From DAOUMF01 sp034408935 (GTDB lineage Bacteria; Chloroflexota; Dehalococcoidia; SM23-28-2; RBG-16-64-32): 64,000 bases of DNA. Made by a program: the position numbers and the translations under genes. Under the pieces are notes generated by a model. It was not told the origin of the DNA. It saw only the letters and a list, made by a program, of their open reading frames with translations, and ran no database searches. Shown piece after piece: positions 51,173 to 59,722 of the stretch (within the stretch, counting starts at the first letter, position 1; each line of letters opens with the position of its first letter). The stretch lies in contig DAOUMV010000012.1 in NCBI GenBank assembly GCA_034408935.1, positions 221,775 through 285,774 on the forward strand, written 5' to 3'.

Positions 51173-52210
51173 CTAGCCGTAGAACGTGCTGGCGATGGCG
51201 CCAGCGTAGGCCATTAGCTTCTGCGGCGATAGGGCGTAGGCCGGCGGTATCAGCCACAGGGAATCGGCGACCTCCCACGCGGGCTCGATCTTCTTGCGCA
51301 CCTCGTCCGGGGTGCCGCAGACCACGAAGGTCTCCGCCATCTCGTCGGGCACCAGGTGGGCGGCGCTCGCGTAGCCGCCTTGCTGCACCGCCTCCTGCAG
51401 TCGGCGCGCCTCCTCGCGGAAGCCATGAGCGGCGAAGTACTCCTCGTACTGGACGGCGCCGCCGTAGAAGGCCGCCGTGGCCCGGGCGTCGTTCACCGCT
51501 TCCGCGCGGTCGTTGTTGACGGCGACGAACAGCGCCAGGTTGACCTCGACGTCGGAGCGCTGCTTGCCGCCGCGCTTCAGCCCCCGCTCGAGGGCGTCGG
51601 GCATCTTGGTGGTGGCCCAAGGGATCGACCAGATAGGATGGCCCATCACCCCATCGGCGATCTCGGCGGCAAGGCTGACCAGCGGGCCCCGCAAGGCGGC
51701 GATCCAGATGGGGATGTCGGTTCGCAAGGGTGGCGGCGGAGTCGTCCACTGGAGCCCGCTGAAGTCGTGCTTGTGGTAGGCCCCCTCGTAGCCCTTCAGC
51801 TCTCCGGTGTGGGACTTGCCGATGACCATGCGGATGATCTCCACGACCTCCCGAATGTGCGCCAGCGGCTTGCCGTAGGGCATGCCGTAGATGCCCTCGC
51901 TCCAGGCACGGACGCTGCAGCCCAGGCCGAGGGTGAAGCGCCCGCCGCTGATGCGGTCCAGGTCCATCGCCGCGAGGGCCGTCTCGTAGGGGCTGCGCAC
52001 GAACGCCAGGGCGATGCCGGAGGCGAGGCGGATGCGGCTAGTGGCGGTGGCGGCGGCGGCCAGGGGCACGAACGGCGTGCTGTACACCTGCGCCGCGAAC
52101 AGCCCCTCCAGTCCGGCATCCTCCTGCATCTTCGCCTGAGCAGTCAGCGCTGAGGCGGGCACGTCAGCGGGGACGAACCCCCAGTAGCGGCGCTTGTTCG
52201 TATCGGGCAT
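51173..52210 (-). CDS. LLM-class F420-type oxidoreductase
   Basis: A 345-residue luciferase-like monooxygenase-fold protein with the family pattern LDRISGGRFTLGLGCS near residue 90 and an N-terminal beta strand (RRYWGFVPADVP). The F420-dependent branch is inferred from this segment. ATG at 52210 follows GGAAGGAGG. It stands alone, facing the glycerol kinase gene divergently. Substrate unknown; it probably uses F420 or FMN for oxidation or reduction of a small organic compound. Confidence 0.8.
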   Translation of the reverse strand: MPDTNKRRYWGFVPADVPASALTAQAKMQEDAGLEGLFAAQVYSTPFVPLAAAATATSRIRLASGIALAFVRSPYETALAAMDLDRISGGRFTLGLGCSVRAWSEGIYGMPYGKPLAHIREVVEIIRMVIGKSHTGELKGYEGAYHKHDFSGLQWTTPPPPLRTDIPIWIAALRGPLVSLAAEIADGVMGHPIWSIPWATTKMPDALERGLKRGGKQRSDVEVNLALFVAVNNDRAEAVNDARATAAFYGGAVQYEEYFAAHGFREEARRLQEAVQQGGYASAAHLVPDEMAETFVVCGTPDEVRKKIEPAWEVADSLWLIPPAYALSPQKLMAYAGAIASTFYG

Positions 52211-52280
52211 AACCGAACCTCCTTCCAGGCGAGCAACGTCCTCGCGGCAATATTCAAGGCGGCGTACGGGGAAGTCAACC

Positions 52281-52300
52281 CCTGCCTGCCGGCAGGCAGG
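52281..52300. repeat. 20-base perfect palindrome
   Basis: A perfect GC-rich palindrome (CCTGCC repeated and mirrored) in the divergent gap between the LLM oxidoreductase and glycerol kinase genes. It could be an operator or a hairpin in an RNA; no T tract follows. Confidence 0.5.
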
Positions 52301-52336
52301 CTCGACAGGCCCGACGGCGGATGCTACCCTTTCGGC

Positions 52337-53815
52337 GTGGCCGACTTCGTCCTCGCCCTCGACCAGGGCACGTCATCCTCCCGCGCCATCCTGCTCGACC
52401 ACGCGGGCACGGCCGTCGCCGCCGCCCAGCAGCCGTTCGAGCAGGTCTACCCGCGTCCGGGCTGGGTGGAGCACGACCCCGAGGCAATCTGGCAGTCCCA
52501 GATCGACACCGCCCGCGAGGTGATGGCGCGGGCCAAGGCCGCCCCCGACGATGTCGCCGCCATCGGCATCACCAATCAGCGGGAGACAGCCGTCATCTGG
52601 GACAGCGCCGGCCGCCCCATCGCCAACGCCGTCGTCTGGCAGGACCGTCGCACGGCCCCCCTGTGCGACGACCTTCGCGCCCGCGGCCTGGAGACCCTCT
52701 TCCGCCAGCGTACCGGCCTCCTGCTGGACCCCTACTTCTCCGGCACCAAGGTCAAGTGGTTGCTGGACAACATCCCCGACGCCCGCCAGCGGGCCCACCG
52801 CGGCGACCTCATGTTCGGCACCGTGGACTCCTGGCTCATCTACCGGCTCACCGGCGTCCACGTTACCGACTACACCAACGCCTCCCGCACCCTGATGTAC
52901 GACATCTTTCAGCGCCGCTGGGACCCGGAACTGCTGGAGGCGCTCGACGTGCCGCCTTCGCTGCTGCCGGAGGTGCGGCCCTCGTCTGGCATCTTCGGCG
53001 AGACGTCCCTGCTTGGCGGCGTCATCCCCGTCGCCGGCGTGGGCGGCGACCAGCAGGCGGCGCTGTTCGGCCAGGCCTGCTTCTCGCCCGGCATGGCCAA
53101 GAACACCTTCGGCACCGGCGCCTTCCTGTTGATGAACATCGGCGACCGCCGCGTCGCCTCTGAGTCGCTGGTCACCACCATCGCCTGGGGCCTCGGCGAC
53201 TCCGTGACCTACGCGCTGGAGGGCTCCATCTTCATCGCCGGCGCTGCCATCCAGTGGCTGAGAGACGAGCTGGGCCTCATCGCCACCAGCGCCGAGTCTG
53301 AGCAGCTGGCTGCCAGCGTGCCCGACTCCAACGGGGTATACCTCGTCCCCGCCTTCGTCGGCCTGGGCGCCCCCCACTGGGACCCCCACGCCCGCGGCGC
53401 CCTCCTGGGCCTCACCCGCGGTGCCAACAAGGCCCACGTCGTCCGCGCCGCCCTGGAGGCGATGGCCTTCCAGAGCCGCGACGTCATCGAGGCCGTGGAA
53501 GCCGATTCCGACGTTGAGCTGGACGAGCTGCGGGTGGACGGGGGCGCCGCCGCCAACGACCTCCTGCTCCAGATACAGGCCGACATCCTGGGCCGCGACG
53601 TCGTCCGGCCCGCCGTGACAGAGACAACCGCCCTGGGCGCTGCATACCTGGCGGGGCTGGCCACCGGCTTCTGGAAAGGGACCGAGGATGTAGCCGCGAA
53701 CTGGCACGTCGACCGGCGCTTCACGCCCCAGATGCCTACGGAGCGGCGCGAGGAGCTGTACGCGGGCTGGAAACTGGCGGTGGAGCGGGCAAAGGCCTGG
53801 GCCGCCCCAGCCTAG
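52337..53815 (+). CDS. glpK: Glycerol kinase
   Basis: A 492-residue FGGY-family kinase. DQGTSSSRAILLD is near the N terminus, VVWQDRRTAPLC near residue 90, and KNTFGTGAFLLMNIG near residue 255, with DGGAAANDLLLQIQAD near residue 398. Together they mark GlpK, which phosphorylates glycerol to glycerol-3-phosphate. GTG at 52337. It is convergent with a beta-lactamase-fold gene, sharing stop bases in CTAG. The glcDEF genes downstream are not in the same unit. Confidence 0.94.
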   Translation: MADFVLALDQGTSSSRAILLDHAGTAVAAAQQPFEQVYPRPGWVEHDPEAIWQSQIDTAREVMARAKAAPDDVAAIGITNQRETAVIWDSAGRPIANAVVWQDRRTAPLCDDLRARGLETLFRQRTGLLLDPYFSGTKVKWLLDNIPDARQRAHRGDLMFGTVDSWLIYRLTGVHVTDYTNASRTLMYDIFQRRWDPELLEALDVPPSLLPEVRPSSGIFGETSLLGGVIPVAGVGGDQQAALFGQACFSPGMAKNTFGTGAFLLMNIGDRRVASESLVTTIAWGLGDSVTYALEGSIFIAGAAIQWLRDELGLIATSAESEQLAASVPDSNGVYLVPAFVGLGAPHWDPHARGALLGLTRGANKAHVVRAALEAMAFQSRDVIEAVEADSDVELDELRVDGGAAANDLLLQIQADILGRDVVRPAVTETTALGAAYLAGLATGFWKGTEDVAANWHVDRRFTPQMPTERREELYAGWKLAVERAKAWAAPA

Positions 53816-55362
53816 GGCGCGGGCGTCGCAGAGGGCGTTGACCCCGGTGTCGGCGACGGTGTCGGCTTCGGCGTAGGCGGAGGTGTCGGTTCCGGCGTCG
53901 GCGGTGGCGTCGGTTTCGGCGTAGGCGAGAGCGTCGGTAGCGGCCTCGGCGGAAGTGTCGGTTGGGGCGGACGTGTCGGCTCCGGCGTGGGAGTCGCCAC
54001 CGGCGTCGGCGGAGGAGTCGGCTCTGGCGTAGGCATAGGCGTCGCCGCCGGCGTCGGCGAGGGCGTCGGGGTCGGCTCTGGCGGCGGCTCTGGCGGCAGC
54101 GGTGGCGGTGAAGGTGGTGGCGGCGGCGGCTCCGTCCCCAACTGGTACGTCGCCTCGAACAAGTTCCAGACGAGGCGCGAGATCCAGGCCCCGAAAGAGT
54201 ATCCCGTGTACTCTGTGCTCGCTCTCTGCGAGAGGTAGCTGATGGCGTACGCCTTCTCCTCGCCGTCCTGGCCGGTGAAGGTGACGATGCCAACGTCGTT
54301 GTTGACCCAGCCGTCTCTGTCAGAGTAGTACCCGATCTTGTGGGCGACCGTCGCCGCATACGGCAGTTGCCCCGGCAGGATGTAGTTTAGTCCCGGGCTG
54401 ATCTCCCGTAGCCGGGTCAACGTGTAGTCGGTCCACTCCGGGCTGAACAGCTCGCCCCGGTACAGCTTGCCCAGGACCAGGTTCACCTCCAGAGCCGTCA
54501 GACGGTTGGCCCCCCTTCCCATCGGGTAGTAGGGCACCTGATTGAACTGCGACGAGACCATCCCCCAGGAGCGCATCATCTCCTGGCCGCGGTCCACCGC
54601 GGCCTCGTAGCTGGGAAACACCTTCACCAGGAAGCGCATCACCTCCGGCGGATAGCTGCCCCCGATGCCGACGCGGATGTTGTAGGCCACGTCTTGGGGG
54701 TCCGCCCGGCCCGCCTCGAACTCCCCGACCGCCGCGAACAGGGCGAACATGTTGATCGTGCAGCCCGTTTTGTGCAGGTCGTTCCCGCCCACAGAGATCG
54801 TCTCTCCTGTCTGCAGGTCGGTCACCGCCACCGCCACGTCGATCCCGCCCACCCGCTCGCGATAGGCTTCGATCTCCTCCGCCAGTTGGCTACGCAGGGA
54901 GAGCAACTCCGGGGAGGAAGCCGTGTTCTCGGCCAGCGCCGCCACCTGCGCCGCCGACTCCCGGTCCGAAGACGGCGGGGCCGGCGTCGGCGTCGCCGTG
55001 GGCCGCGGTGGGGCCTCCGCCGTCGCCGACACCATAGAACGCCCTTCTACCGCTGAGGCGACGGCGGATGCCGCCTCCGGTGTGTTGTCAGATGGGATTG
55101 CCGTACCGTCGGCCCCCGACAACAGCAGGACGCCACCCAGGCCCACGGCAACCGTTGCCAGCACCGTGCCCCGGGCCAGCTTCCTGACCCGTGACCTGGG
55201 CTTCTCTTGGCCTTCATCCGGGCGTTCTGTCATCATCACTTGAGCATGCGGAGGCTCCGGCTGCGCTACACGCCTCCCCTTGTCCAAACGCGCGGCGACC
55301 CATAAAAGTAACGCCGCAAATAACGCCAGGGTTGCGAAAGGCGACCTCCTGCGACCCTTCAC
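53812..55362 (-). CDS. Class-A beta-lactamase-fold protein lacking SxxK, Pro-rich tail
   Basis: A 516-residue membrane-anchored protein: two hydrophobic N-terminal segments (about 9-23 and 65-83), a disordered Ala/Pro/Thr linker, and a class-A beta-lactamase-like domain (about 150-400) with AVAVTDLQTGETISVGG and HKIGYYSDRDGWVNNDVGIV (KTG-like). At the usual SxxK site the sequence is C201-T-I-N204, so both the nucleophile and the general-base Lys are replaced. A final ~105 residues are TPxPTP-type repeats. Other starts (Met43/44) are possible. It may bind peptidoglycan or another ligand rather than hydrolyse beta-lactams. The stop overlaps that of glpK. Confidence 0.8.
   Translation of the reverse strand: MKGRRRSPFATLALFAALLLWVAARLDKGRRVAQPEPPHAQVMMTERPDEGQEKPRSRVRKLARGTVLATVAVGLGGVLLLSGADGTAIPSDNTPEAASAVASAVEGRSMVSATAEAPPRPTATPTPAPPSSDRESAAQVAALAENTASSPELLSLRSQLAEEIEAYRERVGGIDVAVAVTDLQTGETISVGGNDLHKTGCTINMFALFAAVGEFEAGRADPQDVAYNIRVGIGGSYPPEVMRFLVKVFPSYEAAVDRGQEMMRSWGMVSSQFNQVPYYPMGRGANRLTALEVNLVLGKLYRGELFSPEWTDYTLTRLREISPGLNYILPGQLPYAATVAHKIGYYSDRDGWVNNDVGIVTFTGQDGEEKAYAISYLSQRASTEYTGYSFGAWISRLVWNLFEATYQLGTEPPPPPPSPPPLPPEPPPEPTPTPSPTPAATPMPTPEPTPPPTPVATPTPEPTRPPQPTLPPRPLPTLSPTPKPTPPPTPEPTPPPTPKPTPSPTPGSTPSATPAP
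53830..54130 (-). repeat. Low-complexity Pro/Thr-rich coding repeat
   Basis: About 300 bases encode near-continuous (T/P)P-rich units in the C-terminal tail of the beta-lactamase-fold protein. On the plus strand this reads as GTCGG-rich repeats. It looks like a wall-spanning linker or cell-surface stalk. Confidence 0.75.
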
Positions 55363-55461
55363 GCTTCCGATTCCTCTTCCATCGTGATTAATGCTGACCC
55401 TGCCTTCCCCTTTGGCCCCTCAGTATACACCCCCGCGAGCCCAGTGTTAGACTCTTAGATT

Positions 55462-56910
55462 GTGGCGAACCCCAGGCTGATTCGCGACCTCCGCCGCGCC
55501 GTGGGCGAGAAGTGGGTCCTCCATAACCCCGAGGACCTCATCGTCTACGAGTACGACGCGACCATCGAGCGCGGCCTGCCTGAGGCCGTCGTTCTCCCCG
55601 ACGACGCCCATCAGGTGGCCGAAGTAGTGCGCATCGCCCGCCGGCACGACGTCTCCCTAACGGCCCGCGGCGCCGGCACCGGCCTCTCCGGCGGCGCCAT
55701 CCCCTGTGACGGCGGCGTCGTCATCGTCACCTCCCGCATGAACCGCATCCTAGAGGTGGACCCGGAGAACCGCATCGCTGTCGTGGAGCCGGGCGTCGTC
55801 AATCTTAACGTGAGCAACGCCGTCGCCCCTCACGGCCTCTACTACGCCCCCGATCCCTCCAGCCAGAAGGCCTGCACCATCGGCGGCAACGTGGCCGAAA
55901 ACGCCGGCGGCCCCCACTGCTTGCGCTACGGCACTACCACCAACCACGTCCTTGGCCTCGAGATCATCACCCCGGAGGGCGACCTCGTGTGGTTGGGCGG
56001 CAAGACCCCCGATCCGCCCGGCTATGACCTCACCGGCCTCGTCGTCGGCTCCGAGGGGACGCTGTGCATCGTCACCAAGGTCATTCTCCGCCTTATGGAC
56101 CTTCCCCCGTCCACCGTGACCCTCCTGGCCATCTTTAACGAGGTAGACCAGGCGTCCCGCGCCGTCTCCGCTATCATCGGCCAGGGGATAGTGCCCGGAG
56201 CCCTGGAGATGATGGACCGCAACACGATGCGGGCCGTGGAGGAGGCCGTCCACGCCGGCTACCCGCCCGACGCCGGCGCCGTCCTCCTCATCGAAGTCGA
56301 CGGCCTGGAGGAGGAGACCCGCGAGCAGGCCGAATCCGCCCGCGCGCTGTGCGAGGAGTTCGGCGCTCGCGAGCTGCGCATCGGCTTCTCCGCCGAGGAG
56401 CGGGAGCGGCTGTGGGCGGGCCGCAAGGGCGCCCTGGGGGCCTTGGGCCGCCTCGCCCCCTCCTACCACATCCTGGACGGCGTCGTCCCACGCACCAAGC
56501 TGCCCGCCGTCCTTCGCGGTGTCTACGAAGCCTGCGACCAGTTCGGCTTCCAGGTCGCCAACGTCTTCCACGCTGGCGACGGCAACCTCCACCCGAACGT
56601 CTTGTTCGACGAGCGCGAGCCCGGCGCTACGCAGCGCGTCCTCGAACTCGGCGCCGTGATCATGCGCCTGTGCGTCGAGGCCGGCGGCACTATCACCGGC
56701 GAGCACGGCGTCGGCTACGAGAAGCGGAACTACATGTCCTGGATCTTCTCCGAGGACGACATGGAGGTGATGGCACAGGTGAAGCTGGCCTTCGGCACCG
56801 CCGACGCCTTCAATCCTGGGAAGATGTTCCCCTCGTCCAAGGGTTGCGGCGAGGTCTCCTCCCGCATAAAAGGTGCCATCGCCGAGCCCGGGCCTGACGC
56901 ATTCGCCTAG
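55462..56910 (+). CDS. glcD: Glycolate oxidase FAD-linked subunit GlcD
   Basis: A 482-residue FAD-linked oxidase. PCMH-fold FAD-binding residues are in ARGAGTGLSGGAIPCDGG and GGNVAENAGGPHCLRYG; the C-terminal VFHAGDGNLHPNVLFDE and TGEHGVGYEKRNYM are typical of GlcD. It oxidises glycolate (or D-lactate) to glyoxylate and passes electrons via GlcF. GTG at 55462. glcE follows after 10 bases, and glcF closes the operon. Confidence 0.93.
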   Translation: MANPRLIRDLRRAVGEKWVLHNPEDLIVYEYDATIERGLPEAVVLPDDAHQVAEVVRIARRHDVSLTARGAGTGLSGGAIPCDGGVVIVTSRMNRILEVDPENRIAVVEPGVVNLNVSNAVAPHGLYYAPDPSSQKACTIGGNVAENAGGPHCLRYGTTTNHVLGLEIITPEGDLVWLGGKTPDPPGYDLTGLVVGSEGTLCIVTKVILRLMDLPPSTVTLLAIFNEVDQASRAVSAIIGQGIVPGALEMMDRNTMRAVEEAVHAGYPPDAGAVLLIEVDGLEEETREQAESARALCEEFGARELRIGFSAEERERLWAGRKGALGALGRLAPSYHILDGVVPRTKLPAVLRGVYEACDQFGFQVANVFHAGDGNLHPNVLFDEREPGATQRVLELGAVIMRLCVEAGGTITGEHGVGYEKRNYMSWIFSEDDMEVMAQVKLAFGTADAFNPGKMFPSSKGCGEVSSRIKGAIAEPGPDAFA

Positions 56911-56920
56911 CACCACACCG

Positions 56921-58219
56921 ATGGTCAAGCAGCCGCCCCTCCTCAGCCGCCTGGAGTCCATCGTCGGACGTGAGGGGGTCAGTTCAGGCGAGGAGTTGTC
57001 CGCTTTCGCCGTAGACGGCCTGACGCCGCAGGCCGCCGTGGCGCCCTCCACCTACGAGCAGGTCGCCGAGGTAATGCGCTGCGCCCACGCGGACGGTCTC
57101 GCCGTCATCCCCTGGGGCGGCGGCACGCTCATGCACGTCGGCAACGTCCCCGGCCGCTACGACATCGCCCTAAGCCTGGTGCGCCTGAACCGGATCGTGG
57201 AGCACGAGCCAGCCGACCTTACCGCGAGCTGCGAGGCCGGCATCACCCTGGACCAACTGCGAGGTCAACTGGGCAAGCACGCACAGTTCGTCCCCCTGGA
57301 CCCACCATGGGGCGAGAAGGCGACCGTAGGCGGCGTCCTGGCCGCCAACGCTTCCGGGCCTTCCCGCCACGCCTACGGCGCCCCCCGCGACTTCACGATC
57401 GGCCTGCGCGTCGTCACCGCCGACGGCCGCGTCACCAAGACGGGCAGTCGCGTGGTGAAGAACGTGGCCGGCTACGACCTCCGCAAGCTGTACATCGGCT
57501 CCCTGGGCACCGTGGGGATCATCGTGGAAGCCACCTTCAAACTCGCGCCCCTGCCCAGGGCGGAGCGGACCGTCCTCGCTACCTTCGAGACGGCCGCCCG
57601 CGCCTGCGACTTCTCCGCTCAACTGCAACGCCGCGGCCTCACCTTGCGCACCGTCGAACTCCTCAACACCGCCGCGGCCTTGGCGGCCCGCCTCCCCGCC
57701 TCAGGCGAGCTCTTCTCCCTCGTACTCGACCTGGCGGGCACCCCACAGGCCGTGGAGCGCTCCCGGCGGGAGATAGGCGAACTGGCCAAGAGCACCGCCG
57801 CCGACCTCAGCGACGCCGAAAACCCCACAAGCGTGTCGGAGAGCGTGGCTCGGCTCTCCTCCCCGGACAGCGCAGCGCTCCTGTGTAGAGCGGCGGCGCT
57901 GCCCACGCAGTTGCCTTCCCTCATCGACTCGGTAGAGGCCGTGGGCGGGCCGCCCAGCATCCTCGCCCTGCCCACCATCGGCGTCCTGCACGCATCCTGG
58001 GCCGACCTGGACGACGTCGAGGAAGCGGTGAGGCGCCTGCACGCGGCGACCTCCGGCGTCGGCGGCTCCCTCCTCATCGAGGTCTGTCCCCTGGACCTCA
58101 AGCGCCGCCTGGACGTCTTCGGCGAGCCACCGCCTTCCTTCGACCTGATGCGCCGGATCAAGCAGCAGTTCGACCCGAAGGGCATCCTTGGCCCCGGCCG
58201 CCAGGTTGGGAGACTGTGA
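56921..58219 (+). CDS. glcE: Glycolate oxidase FAD-binding subunit GlcE
   Basis: About 432 residues of a PCMH-type FAD-binding protein shorter than GlcD. VIPWGGGTLMHVGNVP and ATVGGVLAANASGPSRHAYG are the FAD-binding segments, and SRVVKNVAGYDLRKLYIGSLG is the GlcE signature. ATG at 56921 is chosen as the family start; the open frame upstream lies in the glcD end. It works with GlcD and GlcF. Confidence 0.92.
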   Translation: MVKQPPLLSRLESIVGREGVSSGEELSAFAVDGLTPQAAVAPSTYEQVAEVMRCAHADGLAVIPWGGGTLMHVGNVPGRYDIALSLVRLNRIVEHEPADLTASCEAGITLDQLRGQLGKHAQFVPLDPPWGEKATVGGVLAANASGPSRHAYGAPRDFTIGLRVVTADGRVTKTGSRVVKNVAGYDLRKLYIGSLGTVGIIVEATFKLAPLPRAERTVLATFETAARACDFSAQLQRRGLTLRTVELLNTAAALAARLPASGELFSLVLDLAGTPQAVERSRREIGELAKSTAADLSDAENPTSVSESVARLSSPDSAALLCRAAALPTQLPSLIDSVEAVGGPPSILALPTIGVLHASWADLDDVEEAVRRLHAATSGVGGSLLIEVCPLDLKRRLDVFGEPPPSFDLMRRIKQQFDPKGILGPGRQVGRL

Positions 58220-59502
58220 TGGCCCACAGGCCCGCCTTCTCCGGTCCGTCGGCCCCGAGCGAGGTCGACCTCTCCCGCTGCGTCCACTGCGGCCTCTGCC
58301 TCCCACACTGCCCCACCTACGCCGAGACCGGCCTGGAGACCGAGTCGCCCCGCGGACGCCTCTACCTGATCAGGGCCATCGCCGAGGAGCGCGTCGACGC
58401 GACACCTGCCGCCGTCGGCCACCTCGACCTCTGCCTCCAGTGCCGCAACTGTGAGGCCGTCTGCCCCTCCGGTGTCCCCTACGGGCACATCATGGGGAGC
58501 GCCCGAGCGGAGATCCTGGCCAACGGCAGGACGCCCCTGGCCTGGCGGCTGCGCACCCTCTTCCTGCGGGAGGTCATCGCCCGGCCCGGCCGCATGGCCG
58601 CCCTGGCCGGACTCCTCCGTCTCTACCGTGCCTCCGGCCTGCGCTGGCTGGCGGAGCGAGTGCCGTACGTGCGCGACCGCGTCGTCCTGGCACCGACCAT
58701 ATCCGGCCCCACCTTCCGCGCCGATGGAGCCCTCGCCCAGCCTCAGAGCGACACGCGAGGGCGCGTGGCCCTGCTCACCGGCTGCATCATGCCCCACGCC
58801 TTCGGCCGCGTGCACGAGGCCACCGTCCGCGTCCTGACCCGTAACGGCCTCGAGGTAGTGGCGCCGCCGGGCCAAGGCTGCTGCGGCGCCCTCCACGCCC
58901 ACAGCGGCGACCGCCCCACCGCCCGCGCCCTCGCCCGCCGCAACATCGACGCCTTCCTCGAAACGGAGGTCGACGCCGTCGTCGTCAACTCCGCCGGCTG
59001 CGGTTCCACCATGAAGGAGTACCCGCAGCTCCTGGCGGACGACCTCGACTACGCCGAGAAGGCAAAACGCCTCGCTGGCCTGGTCAAGGACGTCACGGAG
59101 CTCCTCGCCGAATTGCCCCTGGAGGCCCCATCCGGCCCGCTGGAGGTCAGCGTCACCTACCAGGATCCCTGCCACCTGGCCCACGCCCAGCGCATCTCCC
59201 GCGCCCCGCGAGACCTGCTCGCCGCCATCCCCGGCCTCCGGCTCGTTGAGATGGAGCACGCCGACCGCTGCTGCGGCAGCGCCGGCGTCTACTCGCTGAC
59301 CCACCGCCAGATGTCCCTCGACTTGCTGGACGGCAAGATGAGGGAGATCGCCGCCACCGGCGCCGAGGTGATCGCCACCGCCAACCCCGGCTGCATGGTG
59401 CAGTTGGAGGCGGGCCTGCGCCGCCACCGCCTCCCCGGCCGCGTCGCCCACGTCGTGGAGCTGCTGGACGAGGCTTACCACCGCAGCGACAACGACGCGT
59501 GA
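58219..59502 (+). CDS. glcF: Glycolate oxidase iron-sulfur subunit GlcF
   Basis: About 427 residues. Two ferredoxin-like clusters are present: CVHCGLCLPHCPTY near residue 20 and CLQCRNCEAVCPSG near residue 72. They are followed by two CCG domains (GCCGALH near residue 220 and RCCGSAG near residue 350). GlcF transfers electrons from the GlcDE flavins to the membrane quinone pool. ATG at 58219 follows GGGAG and overlaps the glcE stop; GTG at 58216 is an alternative. Confidence 0.93.
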   Translation: MAHRPAFSGPSAPSEVDLSRCVHCGLCLPHCPTYAETGLETESPRGRLYLIRAIAEERVDATPAAVGHLDLCLQCRNCEAVCPSGVPYGHIMGSARAEILANGRTPLAWRLRTLFLREVIARPGRMAALAGLLRLYRASGLRWLAERVPYVRDRVVLAPTISGPTFRADGALAQPQSDTRGRVALLTGCIMPHAFGRVHEATVRVLTRNGLEVVAPPGQGCCGALHAHSGDRPTARALARRNIDAFLETEVDAVVVNSAGCGSTMKEYPQLLADDLDYAEKAKRLAGLVKDVTELLAELPLEAPSGPLEVSVTYQDPCHLAHAQRISRAPRDLLAAIPGLRLVEMEHADRCCGSAGVYSLTHRQMSLDLLDGKMREIAATGAEVIATANPGCMVQLEAGLRRHRLPGRVAHVVELLDEAYHRSDNDA

Positions 59503-59722
59503 GGCACCCGCGACGGCTTGACTTCTCCGCCCCCAGAGCATCTAATACACCAAACACCCCGTCACTGTCCCCCTCGTATCGTTAGCGTGCCCGGACAAAG
59601 GGCGTGTGTAATGCGGACTCCTGTTCCACGCCCAAATACGGCCTGTAAGAGTTCCGCCTCCTGGCTGTCATATCGAAGAAAGCAGAGCACAGCAACACAA
59701 GAAAAAACGGGAGGAAGACACG

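Noticed and set aside
52373..53707. 444-codon minus-strand frame opposite glpK
   Set aside because: Antisense shadow of glycerol kinase with no start signal and Gly/Val-rich composition.
53830..54130. Plus-strand GTCGG-rich repeat as non-coding repeat or coding on the plus strand
   Set aside because: It is the Pro/Thr-rich tail of the minus-strand beta-lactamase-fold gene.
57619..59541. 640-codon minus-strand frame opposite glcE/glcF
   Set aside because: It runs across two gene boundaries of a well-supported operon on the other strand, and the composition is that of an antisense shadow.
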